DNA of 64,000 nt, from contig JAKCOZ010000305.1 in NCBI GenBank assembly GCA_022605955.1, forward strand, positions 186,001 to 250,000, in the 5' to 3' direction. Made by a program: the position numbers and the translations under genes. The notes beneath the pieces were generated by a model. It saw nothing but the letters and a program-made list of their open reading frames with translations. It was not told where the DNA came from and searched no databases. Source of the DNA: Rallus limicola (taxonomy: Eukaryota > Chordata > Aves > Gruiformes > Rallidae). Positions 50,076 to 62,100 of this stretch are shown piece after piece (positions within the stretch are counted from its first letter, which is position 1; every line of letters starts with the position of its first letter).

Positions 50076-51635
50076 CACGAGCAGACCCTGTCACTTTGGC
50101 TCTCAGCCTTTTCCTTTGCCTGGAAAGAGGGAACATGCCTGGAACCTCCTACGGTGCTTTTCTCTGCCCTAGCAGACTGCAATTCAAAACATGCTAAACG
50201 TCCAGCAATAACTCCCAAAGTAAAGAAGCTAGGCCTGAAAGGCATAGCTTGTCTGAAACCTCCTAACATGACACACGAGCAGCCCCTGTCACTTTGGTTC
50301 TCAGCCTTTTCCTTTGCCTGGAAAGAGGGAACATGCCTGGAACCTCCTACGGTGCTTTTCTCGGCCCTAGCAGACTGCAGTTCAAAACATGCTAAACGTC
50401 CAGCAATAACTCCCAAAGTAAAGAAGCTAGGCCTGAAAGGCATAGCTTGTCTGAAACCTCCTAACAGGACACACGAGCAGACCCTGTCACTTTGGCTCTC
50501 AGCCTTTTCCTTTGCCTGGAAAGAGGGAACATGCCTGGAACCTCCTACGGTGCTTTTCTCGGCCCTAGCAGACTGCAGTTCAAAACATGCTAAACGTCCA
50601 GCAATAACTCCCAAAGTAAAGAAGCTAGGCCTGAAAGGCATAGCTTGTCTGAAACCTCCTAACAGGACACACGAGCAGCCCCTGTCACTTTGGCTCTCAG
50701 CCTTTTCCTTTGCCTGGAAAGAGGGAACATGCCTGGAACCTCCTACGGTGCTTTTCTCGGCCCTAGCAGACTGCAGTTCAAAACATGCTAAACGTCCAGC
50801 AATAACTCCCAAAGTAAAGAAGCTAGGCCTGAAAGGCATAGCTTGTCTGAAACCTCCTAACAGGACACACGAGCAGACCCTGTCACTTTGGCTCTCAGCC
50901 TTTTCCTTTGCCTGGAAAGAGGGAACATGCCTGGAACCTCCTACGGTGCTTTTCTCGGCCCTAGCAGACTGCAGTTCAAAACATGCTAAACGTCCAGCAA
51001 TAACTCCCAAAGTAAAGAAGCTAGGCCTGAAAGGCATAGCTTGTCTGAAACCTCCTAACAGGACACACGAGCAGACCCTGTCACTTTGGCTCTCAGCCTT
51101 TTCCTTTGCCTGGAAAGAGGGAACATGCCTGGAACCTCCTACGGTGCTTTTCTCGGCCCTAGCAGACTGCAGTTCAAAACATGCTAAACGTCCAGCAATA
51201 ACTCCCAAAGTAAAGAAGCTAGGCCTGAAAGGCATAGCTTGTCTGAAACCTCCTAACAGGACACACGAGCAGACCCTGTCACTTTGGCTCTCAGCCTTTT
51301 CCTTTGCCTGGAAAGAGGGAACATGCCTGGAACCTCCTACGGTGCTTTTCTCGGCCCTAGCAGACTGCAGTTCAAAACATGCTAAACGTCCAGCAATAAA
51401 TCCCAAAGTAAAGAAGCTAGGCCTGAAAGGCATAGCTTGTCTGAAACCTCCTAACAGGACACACAAGCAGACCCTGTCACTTTGGCTCTCAGCCTTTTCC
51501 TTTGCCTGGAAAGAGGGAACATGCCTGGAACCTCCTACGGTGCTTTTCTCGGCCCTAGCAGACTGCAGTTCAAAACATGCTAAACGTCCAGCAATAACTC
51601 CCAAAGTAAAGAAGCTAGGCATGAAAGGCATAGCT

Positions 51636-51706
51636 TGTCCTGTTAGGAGGTTTCAGACAAGCTAGGCCTGAAAGGCATAGCTTGTCTGAAAGCTCCTAAC
51701 AGGACA
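51636..51706. repeat. Junction hairpin 39, right-arm mismatch
   Basis: gaaagctcc in the right arm (G at 51692), followed by ctttgtctctcag. Ends an 8-unit block of 1,631 bp. Confidence 0.9.
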
Positions 51707-52276
51707 CACGAGCAGACCCTGTCACTTTGTCTCTCAGCCTTTTCCTTTGCCTGGAAAGAGGGAACATGCCTGGAACCTCCTACGGTGCTTTTCTCGGCCC
51801 TAGCAGACTGCAGTTCAAAACATGCTAAACGTCCAGCAATAACTCCCAAAGTAAAGAAGCTAGGCCTGAAAGGCATAGCTTGTCTGAAACCTCCTAACAG
51901 GACACACGAGCAGCCCCTGTCACTTTGGCTCTCAGCCTTTTCCTTTGCCTGGAAAGAGGGAACATGCCTGGAACCTCCTACGGTGCTTTTCTCAGCCCTA
52001 GCAGACTGCAGTTCAAAACATGCTAAACGTCCAGCAATAACTCCCAAAGTAAAGAAGCTAGGCCTGAAAGGCATAGCTTGTCTGAAACCTCCTAACATGA
52101 CACACGAGCAGCCCCTGTCACTTTGGTTCTCAGCCTTTTCCTTTGCCTGGAAAGAGGGAACATGCCTGGAACCTCCTACGGTGCTTTTCTCGGCCCTATC
52201 AGACTGCAGTTCAAAACATGCTAAACGTCCAGCAATAACTCCCAAAGTAAAGAAGCTAGGCATGAAAGGCATAGCT

Positions 52277-52347
52277 TGTCCTGTTAGGAGGTTTCAGACA
52301 AGCTAGGCCTGAAAGGCATAGCTTGTCTGAAACCTCCTAACAGGACA
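52277..52347. repeat. Junction hairpin 40
   Basis: Standard arms. Ends a 3-unit block of 641 bp. Confidence 0.92.
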
Positions 52348-52893
52348 CACGAGCAGACCCTGTCACTTTGGCTCTCAGCCTTTTCCTTTGCCTGGAAAGA
52401 GGGAACATGCCTGGAACCTCCTACGGTGCTTTTCTCGGCCCTAGCAGACTGCAGTTCAAAACATGCTAAACGTCCAGCAATAACTCCCAAAGTAAAGAAG
52501 CTAGGCCTGAAAGGCATAGCTTGTCTGAAACCTCCTAACATGACACACGAGCAGCCCCTGTCACTTTGGTTCTCAGCCTTTTCCTTTGCCTGGAAAGAGG
52601 GAACATGCCTGGAACCTCCTACGGTGCTTTTCTCGGCCCTAGCAGACTGCAGTTCAAAACATGCTAAACATCCAGCAATAACTCCCAAAGTAAAGAAGCT
52701 AGGCCTGAAAGGCATAGCTTGTCTGAAACCTCCTAACATGACACACGAGCAGCCCCTGTCACTTTGGCTCTCAGCCTTTTCCTTTGCCTGGAAAGACGGA
52801 ACATGCCTGGAACCTCCTACGGTGCTTTTCTCGGCCCTAGCAGACTGCAGTTCAAAACATGCTAAACGTCCAGCAATAACTCCCAAAGTAAAG

Positions 52894-52918
52894 AAGCTAG
52901 GCCTTTCAGGCCTAGCTT
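52894..52918. repeat. Internal palindrome with flipped centre, copy 2
   Basis: Identical to the element at 49142, 3,752 bp downstream, so it travelled with the higher-order repeat. Confidence 0.88.
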
Positions 52919-53511
52919 GTCTGAAACCTCCTAACATGACACACGAGCAGCCCCTGTCACTTTGGTTCTCAGCCTTTTCCTTTGCCTGGAAAGAGGGAAC
53001 ATGCCTGGAACCTCCTACGGTGCTTTTCTCGGCCCTAGCAGACTGCAGTTCAAAACATGCTAAACGTCCAGCAATAACTCCCAAAGTAAAGAAGCTAGGC
53101 CTGAAAGGCATAGCTTGTCTGAAACCTCCTAACAGGACACACGAGCAGACCCTGTCACTTTGGCTCTCAGCCTTTTCCTTTGCCTGGAAAGAGGGAACAT
53201 GCCTGGAACCTCCTACGGTGCTTTTCTCGGCCCTAGCAGACTGCAGTTCAAAACATGCTAAACGTCCAGCAATAACTCCCAAAGTAAAGAAGCTAGGCCT
53301 GAAAGGCATAGCTTGTCTGAAACCTCCTAACATGACACACGAGCAGCCCCTGTCACTTTGGTTCTCAGCCTTTTCCTTTGCCTGGAAAGAGGGAACATGC
53401 CTGGAACCTCCTACGGTGCTTTTCTCGGCCCTAGAAGACTGCAGTTCAAAACATGCTAAACGTCCAGCAATAACTCCCAAAGTAAAGAAGCTAGGCATGA
53501 AAGGCATAGCT

Positions 53512-53582
53512 TGTCCTGTTAGGAGGTTTCAGACAAGCTAGGCCTGAAAGGCATAGCTTGTCTGAAAGCTCCTAACAGGACA
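53512..53582. repeat. Junction hairpin 41, right-arm mismatch
   Basis: gaaagctcc in the right arm (G at 53568). Ends a 6-unit block of 1,235 bp. Confidence 0.9.
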
Positions 53583-53756
53583 CACGAGCAGACCCTGTCA
53601 CTTTGGCTCTCAGCCTTTTCCTTTGCCTGGAAAGAGGGAACATGCCTGGAACCTCCTACGGTGCTTTTCTCGGCCCTAGCAGACTGCAATTCAAAACATG
53701 CTAAACGTCCAGTAATAACTCCCAAAGTAAAGAAGCTAGGCATGAAAGGCATAGCT

Positions 53757-53827
53757 TGTCCTGTTAGGAGGTTTCAGACAAGCTAGGCCTGAAAGGCATA
53801 GCTTGTCTGAAAGCTCCTAACAGGACA
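53757..53827. repeat. Junction hairpin 42, right-arm mismatch
   Basis: gaaagctcc in the right arm (G at 53813). Ends a single-unit block of 245 bp and the second 3,752-bp copy. Confidence 0.9.
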
Positions 53828-54967
53828 CACGAGCAGACCCTGTCACTTTGTCTCTCAGCCTTTTCCTTTGCCTGGAAAGAGGGAACATGCCTGGAACCTC
53901 CTACGGTGCTTTTCTCGGCCCTAGCAGACTGCAATTCAAAACATGCTAAACGTCCATCAATAACTCCTAAAGTAAAGAAGCTAGGCCTGAAAGGCATAGC
54001 TTGTCTGAAACCTCCTAACAGGACACACGAGCAAACCCTTTCACTTTGGCTCTCAGCTTTTTCCTTTGCTTGGAAAGAGGGAACATGCCTGGAACCTCCT
54101 ACGGTGCTTTTCTCGGCCCTAGCAGACTGCAGCTCAAAACATGCTAAACGTCCAGCAATAACTCCCAAAGTAAAGAAGCTAGGCCTGAAAGGCATAGCTT
54201 GTCTGAAACCTCCTAACAGGACACCCGAGCAGACCCTGTCACTTTGGCTCTCAGCCTTTTCCTTTGCCTGGAAAGAGGGAACATGCCTGGAACCTCCTAC
54301 GGTGCTTTTCTCGGCCATAGCAGACTGCAGTTCAAAACATGCTAAACGTCCAGCAATAACTCCCAAAGTAAAGAAGCTAGGCCTGAAAGGCATAGCTTGT
54401 CTGAAACCTCCTAACAGGACACCCGAGCAGACCCTGTCACTTTGGCTCTCAGCCTTTACCTTTGCCTGGAAAGAGTGAACATGCCTGGAACCTCCTACGG
54501 TGCTTTTCTCGGCCCTAGCAGACTGCAGTTCAAAACATGCTAAACGTCCAGCAATAACTCCCAAAGTAAAGAAGCTAGGCCTGAAAGGCATAGCTTGTCT
54601 GAAACCTCCTAACAGGACACACGAGCAGACCCTGTCACTTTGGCTCTCAGCCTTTTCCTTTGCCTGGAAAGAGGGAACATGCCTGGAACCTCCTACGGTG
54701 CTTTTCTCGGCCCTAGCAGACTGCAGTTCAAAACATGCTAAACGTCCAGCAATAACTCCCAAAGTAAAGAAGCTAGGCCTGAAAGGCATAGCTTGTCTGA
54801 AACCTCCTAACAGGACACACGAGCAGCCCCTGTCACTTTGGCTCTCAGCCTTTTCCTTTGCCTGGAAAGACGGAACATGCCTGGAACCTCCTACGGTGCT
54901 TTTCTCGGCCCTAGCAGACTGCAGTTCAAAACATGCTAAACGTCCAGCAATAACTCCCAAAGTAAAG

Positions 54968-54992
54968 AAGCTAGGCCTTTCAGGCCTAGCTT
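54968..54992. repeat. Internal palindrome with flipped centre, copy 3
   Basis: Same ttc-centred perfect palindrome, 2,074 bp after copy 2, following that repeat's own period. Confidence 0.88.
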
Positions 54993-55585
54993 GTCTGAAA
55001 CCTCCTAACATGACACACGAGCAGCCCCTGTCACTTTGGTTCTCAGCCTTTTCCTTTGCCTGGAAAGAGGGAACATTCCTGGAACCTCCTACGGTGCTTT
55101 TCTCGGCCCTAGCAGACTGCAGTTCAAAACATGCTAAACGTCCAGCAATAACTCCCAAAGTAAAGAAGCTAGGCCTGAAAGGCATAGCTTGTCTGAAACC
55201 TCCTAACAGGACACACGAGCAGACCCTGTCACTTTGGCTCTCAGCCTTTTCCTTTGCCTGGAAAGAGGGAACATGCCTGGAACCTCCTACGGTGCTTTTC
55301 TCGGCCCTAGCAGACTGCAGTTCAAAACATGCTAAACGTCCAGCAATAACTCCCAAAGTAAAGAAGCTAGGCCTGAAAGGCATAGCTTGTCTGAAACCTC
55401 CTAACATGACACACGAGCAGCCCCTGTCACTTTGGTTCTCAGCCTTTTCCTTTGCCTGGAAAGAGGGAACATGCCTGGAACCTCCTACGGTGCTTTTCTC
55501 GGCCCTAGAAGACTGCAGTTCAAAACATGCTAAACGTCCAGCAATAACTCCCAAAGTAAAGAAGCTAGGCATGAAAGGCATAGCT

Positions 55586-55656
55586 TGTCCTGTTAGGAGG
55601 TTTCAGACAAGCTAGGCCTGAAAGGCATAGCTTGTCTGAAAGCTCCTAACAGGACA
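55586..55656. repeat. Junction hairpin 43, right-arm mismatch
   Basis: gaaagctcc in the right arm (G at 55642). Ends a 9-unit block of 1,829 bp. Confidence 0.9.
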
Positions 55657-55830
55657 CACGAGCAGACCCTGTCACTTTGGCTCTCAGCCTTTTCCTTTGC
55701 CTGGAAAGAGGGAACATGCCTGGAACCTCCTACGGTGCTTTTCTCGGCCCTAGCAGACTGCAATTCAAAACATGCTAAACGTCCAGTAATAACTCCCAAA
55801 GTAAAGAAGCTAGGCATGAAAGGCATAGCT

Positions 55831-55901
55831 TGTCCTGTTAGGAGGTTTCAGACAAGCTAGGCCTGAAAGGCATAGCTTGTCTGAAAGCTCCTAACAGGAC
55901 A
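55831..55901. repeat. Junction hairpin 44, right-arm mismatch
   Basis: gaaagctcc in the right arm (G at 55887). Ends the third single-unit block of 245 bp. Confidence 0.9.
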
Positions 55902-58451
55902 CACGAGCAGACCCTGTCACTTTGTCTCTCAGCCTTTTCCTTTGCCTGGAAAGAGGGAACATGCCTGGAACCTCCTACGGTGCTTTTCTCGGCCCTAGCA
56001 GACTGCAATTCAAAACATGCTAAACGTCCATCAATAACTCCTAAAGTAAAGAAGCTAGGCCTGAAAGGCATAGCTTGTCTGAAACCTCCTAACAGGACAC
56101 ACGAGCAAACCCTTTCACTTTGGCTCTCAGCTTTTTCCTTTGCTTGGAAAGAGGGAACATGCCTGGAACCTCCTACGGTGCTTTTCTCGGCCCTAGCAGA
56201 CTGCAGCTCAAAACATGCTAAACGTCCAGCAATAACTCCCAAAGTAAAGAAGCTAGGCCTGAAAGGCATAGCTTGTCTGAAACCTCCTAACAGGACACCC
56301 GAGCAGACCCTGTCACTTTGGCTCTCAGCCTTTTCCTTTGCCTGGAAAGAGGGAACATGCCTGGAACCTCCTACGGTGCTTTTCTCGGCCATAGCAGACT
56401 GCAGTTCAAAACATGCTAAACGTCCAGCAATAACTCCCAAAGTAAAGAAGCTAGGCCTGAAAGGCATAGCTTGTCTGAAACCTCCTAACAGGACACCCGA
56501 GCAGACCCTGTCACTTTGGCTCTCAGCCTTTACCTTTGCCTGGAAAGAGTGAACATGCCTGGAACCTCCTACGGTGCTTTTCTCGGCCCTAGCAGACTGC
56601 AGTTCAAAACATGCTAAACGTCCAGCAATAACTCCCAAAGTAAAGAAGCTAGGCCTGAAAGGCATAGCTTGTCTGAAACCTCCTAACAGGACACACGAGC
56701 AGACCCTGTCACTTTGGCTCTCAGCCTTTTCCTTTGCCTGGAAAGAGGGAACATGCCTGGAACCTCCTACGGTGCTTTTCTCGGCCCTAGCAGACTGCAG
56801 TTCAAAACATGCTAAACGTCCAGCAATAACTCCCAAAGTAAAGAAGCTAGGCCTGAAAGGCATAGCTTGTCTGAAACCTCCTAACAGGACACACGAGCAG
56901 ACCCTGTCACTTTGGCTCTCAGCCTTTTCCTTTGCCTGGAAAGAGGGAACATGCCTGGAACCTCCTACGGTGCTTTTCTCGGCCCTAGCAGACTGCAGTT
57001 CAAAACATGCTAAACGTCCAGCAATAACTCCCAAAGTAAAGAAGCTAGGCATGAAAGGCATAGCTTGTCTGAAACCTCCTAACAGGACACCCGAGCAGAC
57101 CCTGTCACTTTGGCTCTCAGCCTTTTCCTTTGCCTGGAAAGAGGGAACATGCCTGGAACCTCCTACGGTGCTTTTCTCGGCCCTAGCAGACTGCAGTTCA
57201 AAACATGCTAAACGTCCAGCAATAACTCCCAAAGTAAAGAAGCTAGGCCTGAAAGGCATAGCTTGTCTGAAACCTCCTAACAGGACACCCGAGCAGACCC
57301 TGTCACTTTGGCTCTCAGCCTTTTCCTTTGCCTGAAAAGAGGGAACATGCCTGGAACCTCCTACGGTGCTTTTCTCGGCCCTAGCAGACTGCAGTTCAAA
57401 ACATGCTAAACGTCCAGCAATAACTCCCAAAGTAAAGAAGCTAGGCCTGAAAGGCATAGCTTGTCTGAAACCTCCTAACAGGACACACGAGCAGACCCTG
57501 TCACTTTGGCTCTCAGCCTTTTCCTTTGCCTGGAAAGAGGGAACATGCCTGGAACCTCCTACGGTGCTTTTCTCGGCCCTAGCAGACTGCAGTTCAAAAC
57601 ATGCTAAACGTCCAGCAATAACTCCCAAAGTAAAGAAGCTAGGCCTGAAAGGCATAGCTTGTCTGAAACCTCCTAACAGGACACACGAGCAGACCCTGTC
57701 ACTTTGGCTCTCAGCCTTTTCCTTTGCCTGGAAAGAGGGAACATGCCTGGAACCTCCTACGGTGCTTTTCTCGGCCCTAGCAGACTGCAGTTCAAAACAT
57801 GCTAAACGTCCAGCAATAACTCCCAAAGTAAAGAAGCTAGGCCTGAAAGGCATAGCTTGTCTGAAACCTCCTAACATGACACACGAGCAGCCCCTGTCAC
57901 TTTGGCTCTCAGCCTTTTCCTTTGCCTGGAAAGAGGGAACATGCCTGGAACCTCCTACGGTGCTTTTCTCGGCCCTAGCAGACTGCAGTTCAAAACATGC
58001 TAAACGTCCAGCAATAACTCCCAAAGTAAAGAAGCTAGGCATGAAAGGCATAGCTTGTCTGAAACCTCCTAACATGACACACGAGCAGCCCCTGTCACTT
58101 TGGCTCTCAGCCTTTTCCTTTGCCTGGAAAGAGGGAACATGCCTGGAACCTCCTACGGTGCTTTTCTCGGCCCTAGCAGACTGCAGTTCAAAACATGCTA
58201 AACGTCCAGCAATAACTCCCAAAGTAAAGAAGCTAGGCCTGAAAGGCATAGCTTGTCTGAAACCTCCTAACAGGACACACGAGCAGCCCCTGTCACTTTG
58301 GCTCTCAGCCTTTTCCTTTGCCTGGAAAGAGGGAACATGCCTGGAACCTCCTACGGTGCTTTACTCGGCCCTAGCAGACTGCAGTTCAAAACATGCTAAA
58401 CGTCCAGCAATAACTCCCAAAGTAAAGAAGCTAGGCATGAAAGGCATAGCT

Positions 58452-58522
58452 TGTCCTTTTAGGAGGTTTCAGACAAGCTAGGCCTGAAAGGCATAGCTTG
58501 TCTGAAACCTCCTAAGAGGACA
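58452..58522. repeat. Junction hairpin 45, both arms variant
   Basis: tccttttagg in the left arm and cctaagagg (G at 58516) in the right arm; the two changes are at different pairs, so the stem has two mismatches. Ends a 13-unit block of 2,621 bp. Confidence 0.88.
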
Positions 58523-59092
58523 CACGAGCAGACCCTGTCACTTTGGCTCTCAGCCTTTTCCTTTGCCTGGAAAGAGGGAACATGCCTGGAACCTCCTACG
58601 GTGCTTTTCTCGGCCCTAGCAGACTGCAATTCAAAACATGCTAAACGTCCAGCAATAACACCCAAAGTAAAGAAGCTAGGCCTGAAAGGCATAGCTTGTC
58701 TGAAACCTCCTAACATGACACACGAGCAGCCCCTGTCACTTTGGTTCTCAGCCTTTTCCTTTGCCTGGAAAGAGGGAACATGCCTGGAACCTCCTACGGT
58801 GCTTTTCTCGGCCCTAGCAGACTGCAGTTCAAAACATGCTAAACGTCCAGCAATAACTCCCAAAGTAAAGAAGCTAGGCCTGAAAGGCATAGCTTGTCTG
58901 AAACCTCCTAACAGGACACACGAGCAAACCCTTTCACTTTGGCTCTCAGCTTTTTCCTTTGCTTGGAAAGAGGGAACATGCCTGGAACCTCCTACGGTGC
59001 TTTTCTCGGCCCTAGCAGACTGCAGCTCAAAAGATGCTAAACGTCCAGCAATAACTCCCAAAGTAAAGAAGCTAGGCCTGAAAGGCATAGCT

Positions 59093-59163
59093 TGTCCTGT
59101 TAGGAGGTTTCAGACAAGCTATGCCTTTCAGGCCTAGCTTGTCTGAAACCTCCTAACAGGACA
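59093..59163. repeat. Junction hairpin 46, centre flipped
   Basis: Flipped centre tgcctttcaggcc at 59122-59134, about 38 kb from the other four flips. The left unit has cctg rather than catg. Ends a 3-unit block of 641 bp. Confidence 0.92.
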
Positions 59164-62100
59164 CACGAGCATACCCTGTCACTTTGGCTCTCAGCCTTTT
59201 CCTTTGCCTGGAAAGAGGGAACATGCCTGGAACCTCCTACGGTGCTTTTCTCGGCCCTAGCAGACTGCAGTTCAAAACATGCTAAACGTCCAGCAATAAC
59301 TCCCAAAGTAAAGAAGCTAGGCATGAAAGGCATAGCTTGTCTGAAACCTCCTAACAGGACACACGAGCAGCCCCTGTCACTTTGGTTCTCAGCCTTTTCC
59401 TTTGCCTGGAAAGAGGGAACATGCCTGGAACCTTCTACGGTGCTTTTCTCGGCCCTAGCAGACTGCAGTTCAAAACATGCTAAACGTCCAGCAATAACTC
59501 CCAAAGTAAAGAAGCTAGGCATGAAAGGCATAGCTTGTCTGAAACCTCCTAACAGGACACACGAGCAGACCCTGTCACTTTGGCTCTCAGCCTTTTCCTT
59601 TGCCTGGAAAGAGGGAACATGCCTGGAACCTCCTACGGTGCTTTTCTCGGCCCTAGCAGACTGCAATTCAAAACATGCTAAACGTCCAGCAATAACTCCC
59701 AAAGTAAAGATGCTAGGCCTGAAAGGCATAGCTTGTCTGAAACCTCCTAACAGGACACACGAGCAAACCCTTTCACTTTGGCTCTCAGCTTTTTCCTTTG
59801 CTTGGAAAGAGGGAACATGCCTGGAAGCTCCTACGGTGCTTTTCTCGGCCCTAGCAGACTGCAGCTCAAAAAAAGCTAAACGTCCAGCAATAACTCCCAA
59901 AGTAAAGAAGCTAGGCCTGAAAGGCATAGCTTGTCTGAAACCTCCTAAAAGGACACACGAGCAGACCCTGTCACTTTGGCTCTCAGCCTTTTCCTTTGCC
60001 TGGAAAGAGGGAACATGCCTGGAACCTCCTACGGTGCTTTTCTCGGCCCTAGCAGACTGCAGTTCAAAACATGCTAAACGTCCAGCAATAACTCCCAAAG
60101 TAAAGAAGCTAGGCCTGAAAGGCATAGCTTGTCTGAAACCTCCTAACAGGACACACGAGCAGCCCCTGTCACTTTGGCTCTCAGCCTTTTCCTTTGCCTG
60201 GAAAGAGGGAACATGCCTGGAACCTCCTACGGTGCTTTTCTCGGCCCTAGCAGACTGCAATTCAAAACATGCTAAACGTCCAGCAATAACTCCCAAAGTA
60301 AAGAAGCTAGGCCTGAAAGGCATAGCTTGTCTGAAACCTCCTAACAGGACACACGAGCAAACCCTTTCACTTTGGCTCTCAGCTTTTTCCTTTCCTTGGA
60401 AAGAGGGAACATGCCTGGAACCTCCTACGGTGCTTTTCTCGGCCCTAGCAGACTGCAGCTCAAAACATGCTAAACGTCCAGCAATAACTCCCAAAGTAAA
60501 GAAGCTAGGCCTGAAAGGCATAGCTTGTCTGAAACCTCCTAACAGGACACCCGAGCAGACCCTGTCACTTTGGCTCTCAGCCTTTTCCTTTGCCTGGAAA
60601 GAGGGAACATGCCTGGAACCTCCTACAGTGCTTTTCTCGGCCCTAGCAGACTGCAGTTCAAAACATGCTAAACGTCCAGCAATAACTCCCAAATTAAAGA
60701 AGCTAGGCCTGAAAGGCATAGCTTGTCTGAAACCTCCTAACAGGACACCCGAGAAGACCCTGTCACTTTGGCTCTCAGCCTTTTCCTTTGCCTGGAAAGA
60801 GGGAACATGCCTGGAACCTCCTACGGTGCTTTTCTCGGCCCTAGCAGACTGCAATTCAAAACATGCTAAACGTCCAGCAATAACACCCAAAGTAAAGAAG
60901 CTAGGCCTGAAAGGCATAGCTTGTCTGAAACCTCCTAACATGACACACGAGCAGCCCCTGTCACTTTGGTTCTCAGCCTTTTCCTTTGCCTGGAAAGAGG
61001 GAACATGCCTGGAACCTCCTACGGTGCTTTTCTCGGCCCTAGCAGACTGCAGTTCAAAACATGCTAAACGTCCAGCAATAACTCCCAAAGTAAAGAAGCT
61101 AGGCCTGAAAGGCATAGCTTGTCTGAAACCTCCTAACAGGACACACGAGCAGCCCCTGTCACTTTGGCTCTCAGCCTTTTCCTTTGCCTGGAAAGAGGGA
61201 ACATGCCTGGAACCTCCTACGGTGCTTTTCTCGGCCCTAGCAGACTGCAGTTCAAAACATGCTAAACGTCCAGCAATAACTCCCAAAGTAAAGAAGCTAG
61301 GCCTGAAAGGCATAGCTTGTCTAAAACCTCCTAACAGGACACACAAGCAGACCCTGTCACTTTGGCTCTCAGCCTTTTCCTTTGCCTGGAAAGAGGGAAC
61401 ATGCCTGGAACCTCCTACGGTGCTTTTCTCGGCCCTAGCAGACTGCAATTCAAAACATGCTAAACGTCCAGCAATAACTCCCAAAGTAAAGAAGCTAGGC
61501 CTGAAAGGCATAGCTTGTCTGAAACCTCCTAACAGGACACACGAGCAAACCCTTTCACTTTGGCTCTCAGCTTTTTCCCTTGCTTGGAAAGAGGGAACAT
61601 GCCTGGAACCTCCTACGGTGCTTTTCTCGGCCCTAGCAGACTGCAGCTCAAAACATGCTAAACGTCCAGCAATAACTCCCAAAGTAAAGAAGCTAGGCCT
61701 GAAAGGCACAGCTTGTCCTGTTAGGAGGTTTCAGACAAGCTAGGCCTGAAAGGCATAGCTTGTCTGAAACCTCCTAACAGGACACACGAGCAGACCCTGT
61801 CACTTTGGCTCTCAGCCTTTTCCTTTGCCTGGAAAGAGGGAACATGCCTGGAACCTCCTATGGTGCTTTTCTCGGCCCTAGCAGACTGCAGTTCAAAACA
61901 TGCTAAACGTCCAGCAATAACTCCCAAAGTAAAGAAGCTAGGCATGAAAGGCATAGCTTGTCTGAAACCTCCTAACAGGACACACGAGCAGCCCCTGTCA
62001 CTTTGGTTCTCAGCCTTTTCCTTTGCCTGGAAAGAGGGAACATGCCTGGAACCTCCTACGGTGCTTTTCTCGGCCCTAGCAGACTGCAGTTCAAAACATG

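Larger units (their letters stand above)
46283..53786. repeat. 3,752-bp higher-order repeat, two tandem copies
   Basis: Copies 46283-50034 and 50035-53786 are each exactly 3,752 bp: 18 units and four hairpins with block pattern 8-3-6-1. The flipped internal palindrome at 49142 recurs at 52894, and both copies carry gacggaacatg, ctagaagactg and a single-unit block with agtaataactcc. Differences include gaaagctcc near 47101 against gaaacctcc in copy 2, and aataaatccc near 51400 only in copy 2. Confidence 0.92.
53787..56573. repeat. 2,074-bp higher-order repeat with partial second copy
   Basis: Block pattern 9-1 (53787-55860) is followed by a 13-unit block that starts with the same units. tccatcaataactcctaaag at about 53950 recurs at about 56024, and the T in gagtgaacatg at 54476 recurs at 56550, both offset by 2,074 bp. 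Identity is clear for the first units; after about 56.6 kb the second copy takes a different unit order. The end of the first copy matches the end of the 6-unit blocks of the 3,752-bp repeat, so this is a mosaic. Confidence 0.85.

Noticed and set aside
915..61784. Hairpins as rho-independent terminators
   Set aside because: There is no T-tract after the stem and no sign of a bacterial context.
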